Both the position numbers and the translations under genes were made by a program. The notes under the pieces are model-generated. The model searched no databases, was not told the origin of the DNA, and worked only from the letters and a program-made list of their open reading frames with translations. A stretch of DNA of 6,705 bases from Acidobacterium sp. (GTDB lineage Bacteria > Acidobacteriota > Terriglobia > Terriglobales > Acidobacteriaceae). Each line of letters starts with the position of its first letter. The stretch's first letter is position 1. Positions 6,540 through 6,705 of this stretch are shown one piece after another. The stretch covers positions 827 to 7,531 of the forward strand of contig PMAM01000346.1 in assembly GCA_003152595.1 (NCBI GenBank). Reading direction: 5' to 3'.

Positions 6540-6705
6540 AGACAGGGATCGGCGTTCAGGGATCACCGTTCAGGGATAGCCATCACCACGGGCCTTTCTT
6601 TCTGCTGGTGATGATTCTGCTGTTCCTGTTGTGCCTGCTCGGGCCATGCACAGCGCGCGTGGCAGCGGCGCAGACGCCCCAGGTGGTAGTTCTGCACCTG
6701 GACGA
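6536..6705 (+). CDS. NfeD/ClpP-class membrane serine protease-like protein, N-terminal part only
   Basis: Fifty-six codons of a gene that runs off the right edge. The ATG at 6536 overlaps the TPR stop as ATGA. A weak purine patch, GAGG (6520-6523), lies 12 bases upstream, so translational coupling is likely. The protein starts with a polar segment containing HHH (16-18), then a strong hydrophobic stretch (PFFLLVMILLFLLCLLGP, 20-37) and a likely signal cleavage after AAA or AAAQ near residue 46. The next residues, TPQVVVLHLDD (the last Asp partly cut off), resemble the first strand of the SDH/ClpP-like protease domain of long-form NfeD proteins, which cleave stomatin-type partners at the membrane. 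The Ser-Lys catalytic pair would lie beyond the edge, so this is a tentative call from about eleven residues; the signal sequence and start are more secure. The 5' coding part carries a 14-base tandem repeat. Confidence 0.5.
   Translation, partial: MKTGIGVQGSPFRDSHHHGPFFLLVMILLFLLCLLGPCTARVAAAQTPQVVVLHLD
6543..6577 (+). repeat. 14-base tandem repeat, about 2.5 copies, in the NfeD-like 5' coding region
   Basis: CAGGGAT recurs at 6543-6549, 6557-6563 and 6571-6577, exactly 14 bases apart. The first two full units, CAGGGATCGGCGTT and CAGGGATCACCGTT, differ at two positions. Because 14 is not a multiple of three, each unit is read in a different frame, giving no repeated peptide. The repeat lies before the hydrophobic part of the signal sequence. 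Confidence 0.7.

Noticed and set aside
1..6705. CRISPR array, tRNA, rRNA, insertion sequence or prophage genes
   Set aside because: No regularly spaced repeats, RNA-gene signatures, transposase or integrase motifs or terminal inverted repeats were seen on either strand.

Overview
The window is GC-rich bacterial DNA with six protein genes, two of them cut by the window edges, and no RNA genes, insertion sequences, CRISPR arrays or prophage genes that I can see. The mix of a secreted GH28 pectinase-type enzyme, a Tat-exported Gfo/Idh/MocA oxidoreductase, an exported PPC-domain protein and a TolB-like/TPR protein followed by an NfeD-like membrane protease is typical of soil Acidobacteriota (Terriglobia/Acidobacteriaceae-like). 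That placement comes from gene content and protein style, not from a marker gene.

Layout. The left half (1-3285) runs on the minus strand as a probable three-gene operon, read right to left: a LarA-family nickel-dependent 2-hydroxyacid racemase/epimerase (3285-1972), a secreted GH28 polygalacturonase-like hydrolase (1900-272), and an exported PPC/DUF296-domain protein that runs off the left edge (215-1). The gaps are 71 and 56 bases and each gene has its own Shine-Dalgarno site. The right half is on the plus strand: a Tat-exported Gfo/Idh/MocA oxidoreductase (3434-4855), a TolB-like plus TPR protein (4890-6539), and the start of an NfeD-like gene (6536-6705) coupled to it by an ATGA overlap. 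The 148-base gap between 3285 and 3434 is a divergent control region. It holds back-to-back promoter-like elements and a small palindrome.

How the genes may work together (inference). The GH28 enzyme would release galacturonate or related sugar acids from pectin-type polysaccharides outside the cytoplasm. The LarA homologue keeps all the residues needed for the nickel-pincer cofactor and for hydride-transfer chemistry at the carbon next to a carboxylate. Its place in a pectinase operon suggests a sugar-acid substrate such as an aldonate, not lactate. The divergent Tat-exported oxidoreductase fits the same sugar-processing theme. The TPR/NfeD pair looks like a separate envelope-related unit with its own perfect TATAAT -10 box, placed so that the TPR gene may be read from a leaderless mRNA starting at GTG.

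The most notable points are the LarA-GH28 association, the His-for-Asn change in the first GH28 catalytic motif, the likely leaderless GTG start at 4890, and a 14-base tandem repeat inside the 5' coding part of the NfeD-like gene. I found no clear wholly new system.
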